DNA from: Opitutia bacterium UBA7876
Lineage (GTDB): Bacteria; Verrucomicrobiota; Verrucomicrobiia; Opitutales; Seribacteraceae
DNA length: 64,000 bases
NCBI GenBank assembly: GCA_002500665.1
Contig: DLRY01000047.1
Location: 5,401 to 69,400 of the forward strand
Direction of reading: 5' to 3'
A program made the translations under genes and the position numbers. Shown here in pieces: positions 1-15,000 of this stretch (within the stretch, counting starts at the first letter, position 1; each line of letters opens with the position of its first letter). A model generated the notes under the pieces. It was not told the DNA's origin, did not search any database, and was given only the letters and a program-made list of their open reading frames with translations.

Positions 1-3000
1 CTCGGCGCCTGGCATATGAGTACGACTCAGGATTCCTCGCCCGGATCCAACCACGGTACCGCCGTAGGAACGGTTTCCGATTCCAGCGGCGTGATCGGGG
101 GAGCCAAGTACTTCAACAACAGCTTCCTTGAAATCGCCAATGAGTCGAATTTCGACGCGTACGACAAGCTTACCGCATCGATTTGGCTGCGTCGGGAGGG
201 ATGGCGCGAAAACTGGCAGGCTTTCCTCTCCAAGCGTGGAGAAGGCAACGAGGGCTGGCAGTTCCGCAGGTACAACAACAACAACCGTTTTACCTTCACG
301 ATTCGCGGAACCACTGCGAACGACGAATCCGAGACCTCCTACGACATACCGGACGACGAGTGGATCCATATCGTCGGCGTGTTCAACAGCCAGAGAAGAA
401 TGGTCTACATCGATGGCGTGGAAATCCAGAACATCACCGACGGTGGCGGGATCAGTCCCACCGACCAACCGATCAGAATCGGTGCCCGCGACAACGGAGC
501 CGGTCGTCACAGGGGTGACATCGACGAGGTGCGTATCGAGCACCTGGCCCGGACCAAGGACTGGGCGACCGCCTCTTACGAGAACCAGAAAATCGGTTCT
601 ACCTGGCTGAACTACGGTTCCTTCGCAGGCCCCCCGACCTTCGACGTTCTCGAGGCCGAGGTGTTCGCCAAGAAGGGCGTTGCCATGGAAGCCTACAAGC
701 CCGCCGTAATCGGCGGAGGCACCATTTCCTATTCTGCGGTCGGCTTGCCCCCGGGCATTTCCATGAACGCCGCCACCGGTCAGATAACCGGTTCAACCGA
801 TGCGACCGGAAATTCGAACTTCACCATCACCATTACGGGCGAAAATGCGGCCGGTATTGCGAAGTCCTCCTCCAAGGCCTTCGTCTTCAAGGTGAGCGAT
901 GCCTCCGGCTTCGCCAACACCATGACCCTTACCCTCTCCGGATACACCGGATCGTCCACCCTGACCGACTTTCCGGTCCTGGTTTCGCTCGGATCCTCCA
1001 TCTCCGGCTTCACCTACAACACCTTCGCCAGTACCGAAGGCGCGGACCTTCGCTTCTTCGCTTCCAACGGTAAGGAACTCCCCTACGAGATCGAGGACTG
1101 GAACGTATCCGGTACTTCGCGCGTTTGGGTCAAGGTGCCCGCCATATCGGGCAACAACACCCAGATTCTCGCTTGCTGGGGCGATGCCAGCCAGACGATC
1201 GCTCCCGGGTACCAGACTGATGGCTCGACCTGGTCGAACGCTTACCTCGGTTCCTGGCACCTTGGCTCCCCCTTGGGTACGGTTTTGATGGATTCGTCCC
1301 CAAACAACTATCACGGTACGATTTCCGGCACCTCAGCCGGTACAGGCATGGTCGGCAAGGCAGTCGTTCTCAACGGTACCTCGGACAGCATCGACTTCGG
1401 TGTCGACGCAGGTAATCCGGGCTCCGTCTTCACGCTCACGGCCTGGATGAAGTACTCCAACGCAACCGGTGGCAACCCGCGTATTTTCTCCAACAAGGAT
1501 GGAGCCAACAACAACACCGGATGGGATATTTTCAAGAGTTCCAACAATACCCGTCTCAACGTGAAGGGCTCGGGCAATTCCCACAGGTGGCGCGACGTCG
1601 TTTCCAGCTGGTCGGCCGGCAACTGGCATCACATTTCGGTCGCGATCAACGGCAGTTCGATCAAGTTCTACGCCGATGGCGTCTACAAGAACAACCGTAC
1701 TGGTCTCAATCAGGTCCAGCTCTCCACCAACAGCCTGAAGGCGGGCATAAATATCCACAACAACGACAAATGGGGGGGCTCCCTGGACGAACTGCGGATT
1801 TCCACGGTGGAGCGCAGCCTGGATTGGCTGAAGGCCGCCTACGACAACCAGAAGGCATCCCAGAGTCTGGTCGCCTACGGAGCCGTGATCGGTCCCCGGG
1901 TCATTACCAGCCCGCTCCTGGCCGACGCAACGGTCGGTACGTCCTTCACCTACAACACCGCAACCATTGGTTCGCCGAATTCCTATACCTTCCTCAACCT
2001 TCCCGGCGGTCTGCAGTTCAACCCTTCCACCGGTGTCATATCGGGCACCCCGACCACTTCCGGTCAGTACCCTGTGGTGGTCGTGGTCGGCTATGCGGAC
2101 GACGATGGAGACGTGACTGACTCCGATTCCAGTCCCGACCAGATCGGGGCCTTGTTCCCGCCGGAAAACCCGGGCGATCCCGATCAAGTTATCCTCAACC
2201 TCAACGTGCAGGCTACCGCCCCGGCGGTAACCACCGTCGCGGCTTCCTCGATCGAGGCAACCAAGGCCTCCTTCAACGGCAACGTTACCAGCACCGGCGG
2301 GGATGCCCCGACCATCCGCATCTACTACGGCACGACGGACGGCGCAACGACCCCCAGTTCCTGGTCCTTCGTAGAGGATATCGGGATCAAGGACCAGGGA
2401 GCATTCGGCGCGGCCGTTGGTGACTTGATCCCCCAGACCGCCTATCACTACCGCATCCGGGCCTACAACTCCGCAGCTCCCGATGGCGTCTGGGCAAGCT
2501 CGTCCCAGACCTTCAACACTACCGCAACCACCCTTCCCGTCGTCTCGAACGGTTCCCTCCTGAACGCCACGGGCACATCCGTGACCTTCAAGGCGGCCGT
2601 TACCGCCTTGGGTATCGGCAAGGTCGACCAGGGTGCAGCCAGCTTTACCGCTACCCGCTACCCGAACCTCATGCTTTGGTTCGATGCGAACGACGTCTCT
2701 TCCATGGACAAGGGATTCACCAGGTCCGATCCCGCCGATCCGCCCTCCAACAACCAGCTTATCGGCTACTGGGCGGACAAGAGCGGAAGCGAGCACCATG
2801 GCTCGCCCTACGGTGGAAACAACCAGAGGCCCAGGTACTTGTCGGCTGGAATGAACAGCAAGCCGACCGTCCAGTTCGACGGCGGGGACAACCTGCTCCT
2901 CAACAACAGTGCCGACAACTTCGACGGCTGGGACAAGATGACGGTCTTCCTCGTGGCAGAATCCTTCGATACTTCGAATTGGAGAAGGTGGATGGGCAAA

Positions 3001-6000
3001 GGTACGCATGAAGGCGCGGGCTGGAATCTTATCGGACGGACCGGCAGTACGGTAACCTATCGCATAATGGGTACCGGTGGTAATGACGACCAGACGATCA
3101 ACATGACTCGTAACACGCAGCACCTTATTTCGCTCGCATTCGGTGATGGCTCGAGGGAATTCTTCTCTTTCGGTCAGCAGAAGTCCTCCATCTCGGATAC
3201 CGGCTCGATCCCGCTTCTTCCCAACGCTGCCTTTGGTGTGGGATGTACCGTGAACAACAGCGGCGTTACGTCCAGTTCGGCAAAACTCCGCATTTCCGAG
3301 CTTCTCATCTACAACGAGAAGCTCACCCAGGATGCCCGCCAGCGCATCGAGGGCTACCTGGCTCACAAGTGGGACAAGGACGGCAGCCTGGTCAACGGGC
3401 ATCCCCACAAGGCCGCCAACCCAAGCTTCAGCGAACCCCTCTCCGCGGTCGATATGACCCTTTACTGGGGATCCGTGGACGGAGGGACCGATACCTCCCT
3501 CTGGGAGCAGGAAATCCACTTGGGGCAATACTATGCCGAGTCCGACCTGAACGGTTTCGAGGGCTATGGCTTCCCTCAGGGAACCAATGGAATACCTAGA
3601 CCCAACGACTCCTTCATGAACGACATCGAGACCCTGCGGGCCCTCACACCCGCCGGTTCGACCGTCCTTCAGGGCGAGCCCAACAACCCGGCCGCCAACG
3701 GCATGTGGTTCAACGGGGACAACGATTTCAAGAACGCAGGCATCGGGATTAATCAGAACGACAACTACATGTCCATGTTCCTGACCACCCTGAAGGCCCC
3801 ATCCACCGGAAACTACAAGTTCAGGATGGACCGCAAGGACGACCGCACGACCATCTGGGTCGACCTCGACCAGAACGGGATCTTTTCCACGTCAGGGACG
3901 GCCGGCAATGAGAAGATGGGCGGAAACAACAACTGGACTTCGGGAGACATTCCCCTGCAGGCAAACGAGAGGTACCTCATGGCCCTCGCTCACTGCGAAT
4001 GGGGCGGAGGTTCCCAGTTCCGGGCCTGGATGCAGGTACCCGGCGGTTCCATGACCGTGATGAAGCCCCTCGATAACAACCAGAACGGATACTTCAACGT
4101 AAAGGGCCTGAGCAACGGTCAACTGGCCAAGTTCCAGAACAAGCTCGAGACCAACGCCACCAACCTGGTTGCGGGCAACACCTACTACTACCGTGTCAAG
4201 GGCGTGAATTCGGAGGGTACGGACTGGGCGGACTCCACGACCACCTTCGTGTCCGAGCGGGCCATCGACGTGAACACCGGTACCCTGACCTTCAATACCG
4301 ACGGACCCGTCCCCACATGGAGCTCGACCACGGGAACGGGCGGCAACGGGCAGATCGTGACCAACAGCTATACCGATGCCCAGCAGAACTCGGTCGCCTA
4401 CACGGTGGCCAAGTTTGATTTCGACCGCATCAACGTCGGGGACGGAGCGAACGTCGTCCTGTCGGGGTCCAACCCGCTCTTTCTCAACGTTTCCGGCTCG
4501 GCCACCATCCTGGCCGATCTCGACCTCAACGGAACGAACGGAACCAAGGACACCAATGCCAACACCCCGGGTAAACTCGGTGGGGGCGTAGGCGGGAACG
4601 ACTACGATGGCGGGAAAGTCCCCCGCTGGGGGCAGGGAGGCGGACCGAGCAACCTGACCATCGGCAACTTCTATTCCGGGGGCAAGCGGTTCACCGGATG
4701 GATCGATACGCGCAACACCGGCCTGCTTACGGGACGCGAGCCCGGGGGAGGAAGCTACGGTGGAAGCGGCGCCCGTCCCGAAGCCAATGGCGGAAGCGGG
4801 CAAGATAACGTACCCGTGGCCATTTCCGGTCAGACCTACGGCGACGTCGACGTCACGCACCTCTTCGGCGGATCCGGTGGTGGCGGCGGAGACTGGAATG
4901 GCGGGGGAAGCGGTGCCGGCGGTATAAAGATCGTGGCAGGCAATACCCTCACCATCGGGGGCGATATCTACGCCGTCGGGGGCAAGGGCGGAAGTTCCAA
5001 GGAAAACGGCGACAACAACAACGAGGCCCGCAGGAGCGGTGGCTCGGGGTCGGGCGGATCGATCTACCTCAAGGCGGCCAACGTGGTCATCAATGCCGGG
5101 GTTTCGATCAGCGCAAACGGGGGAGCGGGGGCCAACCTGATCACCGCCTCGCAAGACACTCAGATGCAGCTCGACAGCGATGCCCAAGGCGCATCGGCCG
5201 GCGGCGGAGGACGCATCTTCATCGAGGGCACGGCCTCCCTCGTCAACAACTCCAGCGTGCTCAACGAAAACATTACGGCAGCGGGTGGCCAAAGCGCCGG
5301 AGCGCGTCACGGGTCGGCCGGTACGGTCAAGATCCTGCGCCCGCAGGTTACCAGCCTGGTCTTTACTTCGGGCCTGCTGACCATCGATACGGACATGGCG
5401 ACCATTACTCACAGCGACGGTTCCTTCATGGCCGGTACCCTTGAGAACAAGAGCTTCGTTGCGGCGGACAACCAGAGTTACCCCTACAAGGTCTGCACCT
5501 TTACTGCGGACACCATCAACCTGGGAGCCAGCGTAATCATCAACCTTCAAGGCACGGCCGCCCTTTCCCTGCGCACCCGAAACAATGGTGACTTTACCCT
5601 GGGTTCCCAGCTAATCGCCAACGGCAACACTGCGACCGAGCCGACTTCCAACAACGGGATCGGCGGCCTCGCCCGCCTCGGCGGCTGGCCCGGCGGCAAC
5701 AAGAACCTCGACGGGGAAGGCCCCGGTGGTGGCAAGGACCGTCGCGGCAACAACGACGGTGGTGGTGCCGGATACGGTAACCACGGTCAGGACGACTGGA
5801 ATTGGCACAAGAACGAGGGCGCTCCCTATGGGGACGTCGCCATCACGCAATTGATCGGCGGATCCGGTGGCGGAGGCGGAAACTACCACGGTGGCGGCGG
5901 AGGCGGAGGAGCGATCGAACTCGTCGCCCACGGCGTGGGCGATCTGGTGATCGCATCCGGGGCCAAGATTTCCGTAAACGGCGGAGATACCAACGACAAA

Positions 6001-9000
6001 AACCGCGGGGGCGGAGCCGGGTCGGGTGGTTCCATTCGTCTGGTGGGCGGAAGCATCGTCAACAACGGTACCCTCGAGTCGACGGGCATCGTTCCCGAGG
6101 CCGACTACGACGGCTCGGGCGGAAGGATCGCCTTCGAGTCGAATGGCACCATTTCGCTTGGTACCATGAACCTCAAGGGCAGGTATCCTTGGGGTGGAAG
6201 CGACGGGCAAGCCGAGGGTAGCCTCGCGGTCCTGGGCAACACTTCCGGCAGTGGGGACCTCTCCTACTCCAGCGGTACGCTTACCATCGACACCACCGCA
6301 GGCTACTGGCACCACACCAGCGGCAAGCACGGCACGGGCGTGATCACCAGTCACGACGACAACGGGACCAACTACAAGGTCTGTACCTTCACCTTCGACG
6401 CCATCAACCTGCAGAGTGGGCTCAGCCTCGTTCTCAAGGGCGATAACTCGCTCATCCTGAAGACCCGCAACCACGGAAACGTGACCATCGGGATCGACAT
6501 GAACCTCGATGGAGGAACCCATAGCTACGACAACAGCCGCAACCCCGTTCCTCCGCGCAACCACCATAACTTTGCTTTCGGAAAACTGGGAGGAGCCACA
6601 ACCGCTTGGCCCGGCAGCTACGATGGGCACGGAATCGGTGGTGGCAAGGCCCGCGTCCACAACAACCAAAAGGGTGGTGGCGGAGGCTACGGCAGCCCCG
6701 GCCAATACTCCGACGGAGCTTCCGGCAGGGCCTACGGCAGCCCCTCCCTAGCCCACCTCCATGGTGGTTCCAGCGGAGGTGGAGGCGAATGGGTCGGTAG
6801 TGGCGGCGGCGGCGGAGCCATGTCCCTGGAAGCGGACGGAAACGGTACCCTGACCATTCTCTCTGGAGTCACCATATCGGCCAACGGGGGTATCACCTCC
6901 GAGGTCAACAACGACCGCCAAGGCGGAGCCGGATCGGGCGGGAGTCTCCGCTTCGTCGGCAGGAGCATCGTAAACAATGGCACCATCTCCGCGAAGGGCG
7001 GAAGCGGTTCCAAGATTCCCTCGGGAGGGGGCGGACGGGTATCCTTCAGTTACACCTACAACCTGACCCAGGGAACGGTCGACGTCGGTTCGGGAGACTA
7101 CACGGGCACGATCAACGAGAGCACCAAGCCCATCATCGTGGGCGACCTGAACGCTACCGTGCTCTACACCACTTCCAACTACATGTCCTACGGGGCCGGT
7201 GCGCGTGGTTCCGTCTTTACCGGCACGAACGCCAATTCGTATCTCGACCTTGGCGGCTCGACCTACCAGCACTCCTCCAGCCGGGTCCTCATCGGGGACA
7301 AGCAGGGTTCGCTCCTCTCCTTGGGCGAGAATTCTGCCCACAACTGCCTCATGACCTCCGGAACGGTCCAGAACTGGAACACCTTCCCCTCTTTTAGCGG
7401 AGGAGACAACTTCATGTCCGCGATCAGTGGTATCCTCGTGCCGCCCAGTTCGGGATCCTACTCCTTCAGGTGGTCCAACGACGATGCGGGCCAGATGTAC
7501 ATCGACGTCAACCAGGACGGTACCTTCGCCACGGGCGAAGCGGTCGGTACCATTGCGTGGAACTCCAACGGCAGCAAGACGCTGGCAGCCGGTGAGAAGT
7601 ACTCCTACATGTACATGACCCGCGAAGGCGGGGGTGGAGAATCCCTCAACTGGTGGGTTACCTTGCCCGGAGCATCCGAGCAAAGGGTCAACTTCAACGA
7701 TGCCAACGGACAGACCGGAATGTGGCAGGTCGTGACCGGGGGCGCCGTTTCCAACGTCTACCAGATCACCGCCCAAAAGGGACCGACCGGCTTTACCGCA
7801 ACGGGCTTGCCCAGCGGCTTGACGGTGGATGCGACGACCGGGATGATTTCCGGCGCAACTACCGCGATAGGAGACCACAACGTAACCATCAGGGCGTCCA
7901 ACCTCGCGGGCACTTCCGATCCGCAGGTCGTGGTCGTCACGGTGGCCCCGAACAAGCCCGTTTTCAAAGACGGAAACGCCACCACCGTAGGGGCGACCTC
8001 GGCTTCCGGGTTCGTCAATATCGTCGATACGGGAGGGGTCAACCCGAGCGTCATGCTCTTCTACGGTTCCTCGGACGGTGGCGAGGATCCCTCGGCTTGG
8101 GACTCCAATATCACCATCGCCGGCACTCATGCCGCGGGGAACGTCACCTTCTCCCTGACCGGTCTGGGCACGTCCACGCAGTATCACTTCCGCGGCCGTG
8201 GCGTGAACGTGGGCGGTACGGGCTGGTCGGACGCCTATACCTTTACCACTGCGTCCACCCTGCTTCCGCCCGCCGTGGCGACCGCCCCGTCTACCTCGCT
8301 TGCCACGACCTCCGTTACGATGAACGGAAACGTGCTCGCATACGACGGAAATTCCCAACCCACCATAACTCTCTACTACGACACCCAAGACCGCGGAGCG
8401 ACCAGTTCGGGATGGGCAGGGACCGCGAACCTCGGGACCAAGGGCACCGGCGCGTTCACGCACAACCTGACCGGTCTGAGCGCCGGCCAGCACTACTATT
8501 TCCGCTACAAGGCGGTCAATCCGGGCGGTACCTCGTACTCGAACGTCGGGGACTTCGCCACCATAGGTTCGCCCGTGGTGAGCGTACCGGGGGCTTCGGA
8601 CATCATGCCCACCACCGTCACCCTTAACGCCAAACTGGTCTCCACGGGGGGCGTTACCTACCTTGGCGGATCTCCCTTCAGCGGAGACACCATTCCCGGA
8701 ACCCTCATGTGGATGGACGGAAACGATCCCAACGGGGACGGTACGCCCGAGACGACCACCGCCAACATAAACAACTGGCAGGACAAATCATCGGGTGATC
8801 GTGACTTGGACGGTAAGCGTGGCGATCCGCAATTCCAAGCCAACGTGCTTAATGGCAAGGGAGTCGTCGACTTCGACGGCAATGACGGACTTTGGCAGAA
8901 CAACAATGCCAAGAGCATGTACAACCAAACCGCAAACGGGTTTACTATGTTCGCAGTCAGCCGTTACGACGGTACCGACAGCGAACGGGTCATCTCCTCC

Positions 9001-12000
9001 TACGACAACTGGAACTGGTTCTTTGCCGGTCACGGGCAGTATCATACCCGTATCGCTCACTTCAACGGCTGGGGTTACCAAGGGCCGAATCAGGAGGAGG
9101 ACAATAATGATTGGCACATCTACGAGGCTCTGCACGGCTCCAACGACAAGGGTAGTTACTGGCTGGATTCCGTCAACGTCGCGACCGATTCAGGGGGCTC
9201 GCACAACAACAACTGGCGTCCCAAACGGATGCAATTCGGTGGCTGGCGAAACAGTAGAGAGAACTCCCAATGTCAGATTGCCGAGTTCATCACCATCAAC
9301 CGCGTGATTACGGAGGAAGAGCGCCTCAAGATCGAGGGCTATCTTGCCCAGAAGTGGGGGCTCGCCGATAATATGTTGCCCGTCAACCATCCCTACAGGA
9401 CCGACGATCCGTTCCGACCCATGGTCACCGTTGGTGGTGAGGATGCTACCGTTACCTTCTACTGGGGGGACAACAATGGCAGCAACAACGGAGCTCATAA
9501 CCAGTGGGACAGCAACCAAGTCCTCTCCGGTACTCACGGAATGGGGGTCGTCTCCCATAACCTGACCGGGTTGACCAAGGGGCAGACCTACTACTACACC
9601 GCAAAGGTTACCAACTCGGGCGGTACGGCTTGGGGACCGGTCAAGACCTTCGTCCCCAACAACACCCTCCTCAACAAGTACTCCATCCCGAACCTCGCCC
9701 TCTGGCTTGATGCCTCCGACGTCGATGGCGACGGAAATACGGACGTGCTCGTGATCGACTCGGCCCCCGTGGCGACTTGGGTGGACAAGTCGGTCGGGCA
9801 ACGGACTGTTTCACAGGGAACTTCAACCAGCCAGCCCGCCTACAAGACCAATGCCTTCGGTAACAAGCCGGGCATCCGTTTCGACGGCACCAGCGACTTC
9901 CTGAACGTGGCCCCCGTACGCACTTCGGCCGGCCCCTACAGTGTATTCGTGATGGCTACCCGTCCGTCCGACAACCTCGGTGACGATCCCGGTTACCTCG
10001 TGGACGAGGCCGGGTGGAACCTTACTGCAGGCTCGGGAACCTCCTCCTTTGCCGCCAAGGTCTTTGAGAAGCATGCCGCCAGCGGAGCCACCCTGATGAG
10101 CATGAAGATCGGAAAGTCCGCCTCTTCCGCCCTTAATGATTTCGGTGGAGACATTGCTGAAGTTCTCGTCTTCGACCGCCAGTTGAGCAATACCGAGATC
10201 CAACAGATCCAGGGCTATCTCGCCCACCGCTGGAGAGCGACGGACAGCCTTGTCTCCAGTCATCCCTACAAGGAGATTCCGCCGGTCTTCGACAACTCGC
10301 CCAAGCTGAGCCCGAAGCCCTACGTCTACCCGGTCGGTTCGGTGGTCGGATCCTGGACGCCCGCCGCCATGGTAGGAGCGACCGGGTTCGAGGTCTGGTT
10401 CGACGCCAACGACAGCTCCACGGTTACCGGCACCACGCAGATTACCGAGTGGAAGGACAAAAGCGGGAACGACAGGCACGCCTCCGGTCCCGTCGGTAGC
10501 CCGGCCTACCTCTCGAGCGGAGGTCCCAACAGCATGCCTGCGGTACGGATTCTTCGTTCCGCCGGGGTGAGCAACAAGTGCTCGCTTGCCATCAATGGTT
10601 CCTTCATGGCCAAGGAGCATTACTACGTCTTCCGGAGCGCCGCGAATGGTGGAAACGACAACAAGTTCGACAACTACGGTGGGGTCCTTGGCCACCAGAG
10701 CGGAAGAAACTCGAACTACCTGTTCCAGCACAACCAGCGCTACTTCCACCACAACCAGAACGTGGCCGGTTACTCCCAAAACGCAGGAGTTTGGTCGGGT
10801 GGAACCGTTCACATGACGAACGTCAATCAGTTCATGGTTCTTCGTCTCTCGGTCAACAACAACAACTTGAGTCCGAAGGGCAACTGGAAGATCGGATTGA
10901 ACGACAACCACTGCGCGTCGATCGACGTTGCGGAGATTCTTGCCTTCGGAAGCGAATTGCCGATTGCCGACCGGGAGAAGATCGAGGGATACCTCAGCAA
11001 CAAGTGGGGCGTCAGCATCAATAGTTCGCATACCTATGCAACCACCCCACCCTCGACCCGTTACGTTGCCTACATCGGCACGCCGGTAAGCCTGCAGGTC
11101 GAGGCGACTCAGGGACCTGAGTCCTATGCCGCGGGCTCGATCCTGGCCTCCAAGGGCCTGAACATCAACACGAGTACCGGCTTGATCACGGGTACTCCCA
11201 ACAGCGTGGGCGACTTCAACTCGACGGTGACCGTTTCCAACCCGAGCGGATCCCAGACCAAGAGCTTCTACTTCTCGGTCCTCAAGGGTACCCGCGTACT
11301 GGACTGGAACCAGACCATCGCGGGCCTTGCATACGGGAACTCCCCCTTCGACCTCAATGCCAGTTCTACCGGTAGCGGAGGCATAACCTACGTGTCCAGC
11401 GACGAGAGCATCCTCGAGCTCAACGGCACGACCCGTCCGCAGTTCACGCTCGAAGCGGGCCTGGTCCGCTACTGGGACTTCGATAACGACCAGAACGGAA
11501 CCAGCAACCCCGTAACCGGCAAGATCGGAGGGATAAACGGAACCAAGGGCAGCGGGGTCACCGTGATGCCCGGCAAGTTCGGCAATGCCCTCAAGTTCGA
11601 TGGATCGAGCAATGCCAACAGCAAGGTCGACTTCGGGACCGGTGCCGGCGACATGGGCAAGAACCTGACCGTTTCCCTCTGGGTGAAGCGACTGGTCGAT
11701 GCCAATGGTCGCATTATTTCCAACAAGAACGGAACCGGAAGCCAGGCCGGTTGGGAATTGTTCGTTACCACCAACGACAAGAATCTCTACGCCAAGGTAA
11801 ACAACCAGCAAAGGCAAGTCACGGGAGTCAATGACTGGAGGGATGCCCAGTGGCACCATGCGGTCATGACCGTGTCCGATCAATCGAGCAACAACTATAG
11901 GCTCTACGTCGACGGTACGCTCAAGAACCAAAACACCATGCCGTCCCTCTCGAACGGAAGCGCCAGCCTCAAGCTTGGTATTACGGGTAATGGAAGCGGC

Positions 12001-15000
12001 AACCGGCTCAAGGGCATGATCGACGACGTCCGCATCTACAACCGCGTTCTGACCTCGGGCGAAGTGGGCACCCTCTTCGGCGCCGGAAACGGTGATTTCG
12101 TGACCGTCCGCACGGGCAACCGGGTGACCATTAAGAAGGCCGGCACGGCCACCCTTACGGCCTATGCCCCGGGCACCAACGACATGTACGGGGCCATCCC
12201 GGTCACCCGTTCGGTAACCGTATCGAAGGCCCCGCTTACCATTACGGGTGACGACTTTACCCGTAACGTGGGCAACGCCAACCCCACCCTGACCTACGTC
12301 ATTACGGGACTGCTCAACGGGGACAACGAGTCCAGCGCCCTGACCACGGGCGTTACCATTGCGACCACGGCCCAGACGAACAGCCAGGCCGGCACCTACC
12401 CGGTTACCCCGAGCGGAGCGGCTTCCGACAAGTACGTCCTTACTTTCGTGGCCGGTCAGCTCATCGTGACCAACAAGACCCCGCAGACCATCAGCTGGGG
12501 ACAGGACTTCTCCAGCGCCTCGATCAACCAGATCGTCGACCTGAACGCGTCCGCCAGCTCGAACCTGCCGGTCGTCTACTCGGTGAGTGATCCTGCGATC
12601 GCGGATCTTGCGGTCACCCTGCAGGCCAACCTGGACTCCTGGTGGAAGATGAACGAGAACTCCGCGACGACCATTGCGGACGCATCGGGCAGCGGATCCT
12701 CCTCGCACACTGCGGTACTGATCGGTTCGGACGGTTCAGGCAACTGGACGGCTGGAAAGTTCGGCAACGCCCTCACCCTCGACGGCAGCAATGACTACGC
12801 CTTTGCCTCTGGCTACAAGGGAATTACCGGCACGGGCCGGAGGACTTTCGCCACCTGGTTCAAGACTTCGACCGCCAACAAGGTTCTTCTTAGCTACGGC
12901 GCGGCCGGAACGGGTACCCTCTTCAAGGTGTCCCTTACCTCCGGCGGAGCCGCCAAGGTCGACTTTGGCGGAGCCAGCATAACGGGAGGCTCGGGTCTCG
13001 CCAACGGTGCTTGGCACCACATCGCCGTGACCGTTCCCGAGGGTGGGAATTCGGGAAGCGCCAAGCTCTACGTCGATGGGTCCGTAACCAACGGCAGCGG
13101 CTCGACCGCGATCAATACGACCGCCAGCGGGGACGTCAAGATCGGCTCCGACGGGGCGGCCTTCTTCAACGGCCAGATCGACGACGTCCGTCTCTACAGC
13201 GCGGAACTCAACGCCAGTATGATCGCCAAGGTATACGGAGCGGGTACGGGTGACTTCAACCGTCTGCAGCTCAAGACCGCGGGTACCGTGACCATCACGG
13301 CCAATCAGCCAGGTAACGGCACCTACGCCGTCGCTCCGGCGGTCACGACGTCCGTCACGATCACCAAGCTAAACCAGTCCATCGCCTTCTCGCCAATCCC
13401 CGACAAGTCGATCGGCGACTATGATTTCGATCCGGGCGCCATGGCCAGCTCGACCTTGCCCATCACCTACACCAGTTCCGACCCGCTGGTCGCCTCGATC
13501 GAGGGAACCACCCCGGGCAGCATGAAGATCAAGGTGCGTTCCGCAGGAAGCACTACCATCACGGCGACCCAGGCGGGCGATGCGTCCTACAATGCCGCAA
13601 CCGCCGCCACGCAGACCTTGAGCGTGGGTTACTACAACCTGCTCTCCGACTCCCTGCCCGGCCTCAAGCTCTGGCTGGATGGTAACGAGATCGATGCCAA
13701 CGGCCTGCCCGACACTACGACCAACGGAACCAGTCTGGTTCAATGGAAGGATCGTTCCTCGGCCACCAACAATGCGGGTCAGGCCAATGCCAGCCTGCGT
13801 CCGGTGTACTCCACCAACGTGATCAACGGAAAGTCCGTGATTACCTTCCAGAACGCAAACCAAAGCTTCGATATCGCGCCCACGAGCCAACTCAAGACGA
13901 TCTTCGCGGTGATTGGACAGTTCGGGAGCGGCGAGACCCAGCCTTTCGGCGGGAACTTGTCGGCCACCACCTCTGGAGGCAAGATCGGCCTCAAGCGCCA
14001 AGGCGGCGCCATGATGGATTCCGGGGCTACCTCGGTCCTGTTCAGCGTCGTTGCATGGCAGGTTGCCGCGGGTGACTATGCCCTCTACGTCAACGGCGAG
14101 TCCAAGGCTACCAGCACTGATTCCGTGGCCCCGGCCGCCTTCGACAAGATCGGGGGCAATTTCTCCGGTATTCTTGCCGAGGTCGTTGCCTACGACAGCG
14201 TTCTCAACCCCGGCGTCCGGGAGAAGGTAGAGGGATACTTGGCCCACAAGTGGGGCTTGACCGGCGGACTGCCCAGCGGACATACCTACAAGGTGGCCAA
14301 GCCCGCTTTCGGTGGTGGCCAGAACGTCCTCCTGCAGAGCATCCCCGACCGCCAGGTCGGCCAGACCGCGAACCTCTCGGTCAGTTCCGACTCCGGTTTG
14401 ACGGCCTTCACCTTCGACAGCAACGATTCCTCCATGGTCTCGTTCAACGGAAGCGTCGCCACGGCGCTCAAGGTGGGCAAGGTCACGGTTACCGCTACCC
14501 AGCCCGGGCAGTCGCCCTGGCTGCCGGCCACGGCATCCAAGGAATGGATCATCACGGCAACCCCGCGGGCCGACCAGAACATCACCTTCGCTGCGATCCC
14601 GAACAAGAACGCCCAGTCCCCCAACTTCGACCTCAACGCGACGGCCTCCTCGACACTCCCCGTCACCTTCCAGAGCATGACCCCGAACGTTGCTTCCGTC
14701 ACCTCAAGCGGAACGGTAACGATCGTCAGCACGGGTGTAGCCACCTTCCGGGCTTCGCAGGATGGTAACGGAAGCTTCAACGCCGCCCCCGTGGTCGAGC
14801 GCACGCTTACCGTTGAAAAGGTTCCGCAAACCATTACCTTCGGAACCATCCCGAACCAGAACCTGAGCGCGGGTACCTATACCCTGAGCGCGACCGCTTC
14901 CTCGAACTTGGCCGTCTCCTTTGCCAGCGACGATGCTAACATCGTGAGCGTGGCCGGAAACGTGGCCACCCTTAAGGCTGGTGGTACCGTTACCATCACC

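Noticed and set aside
16..18. ATG at 16 as the start of the first giant gene
   Set aside because: The frame is open to base 1 and the preceding codons are the LamG start motif (LGAWH), so the gene continues left of the window.
4276..7130. Glycine-rich blocks as RTX calcium repeats or a CRISPR-like array
   Set aside because: No GGxGxDxxx register, and no short identical repeats with unique spacers; these are long protein modules.
9823..12708. 961-residue antisense ORF, and other long minus-strand ORFs such as 1333-3528, 19107-21305 and 43104-45425
   Set aside because: They are registers opposite the giant genes, which use few TTA, CTA and TCA codons. The translations are Arg/Val/Gly-rich without recognisable domains.
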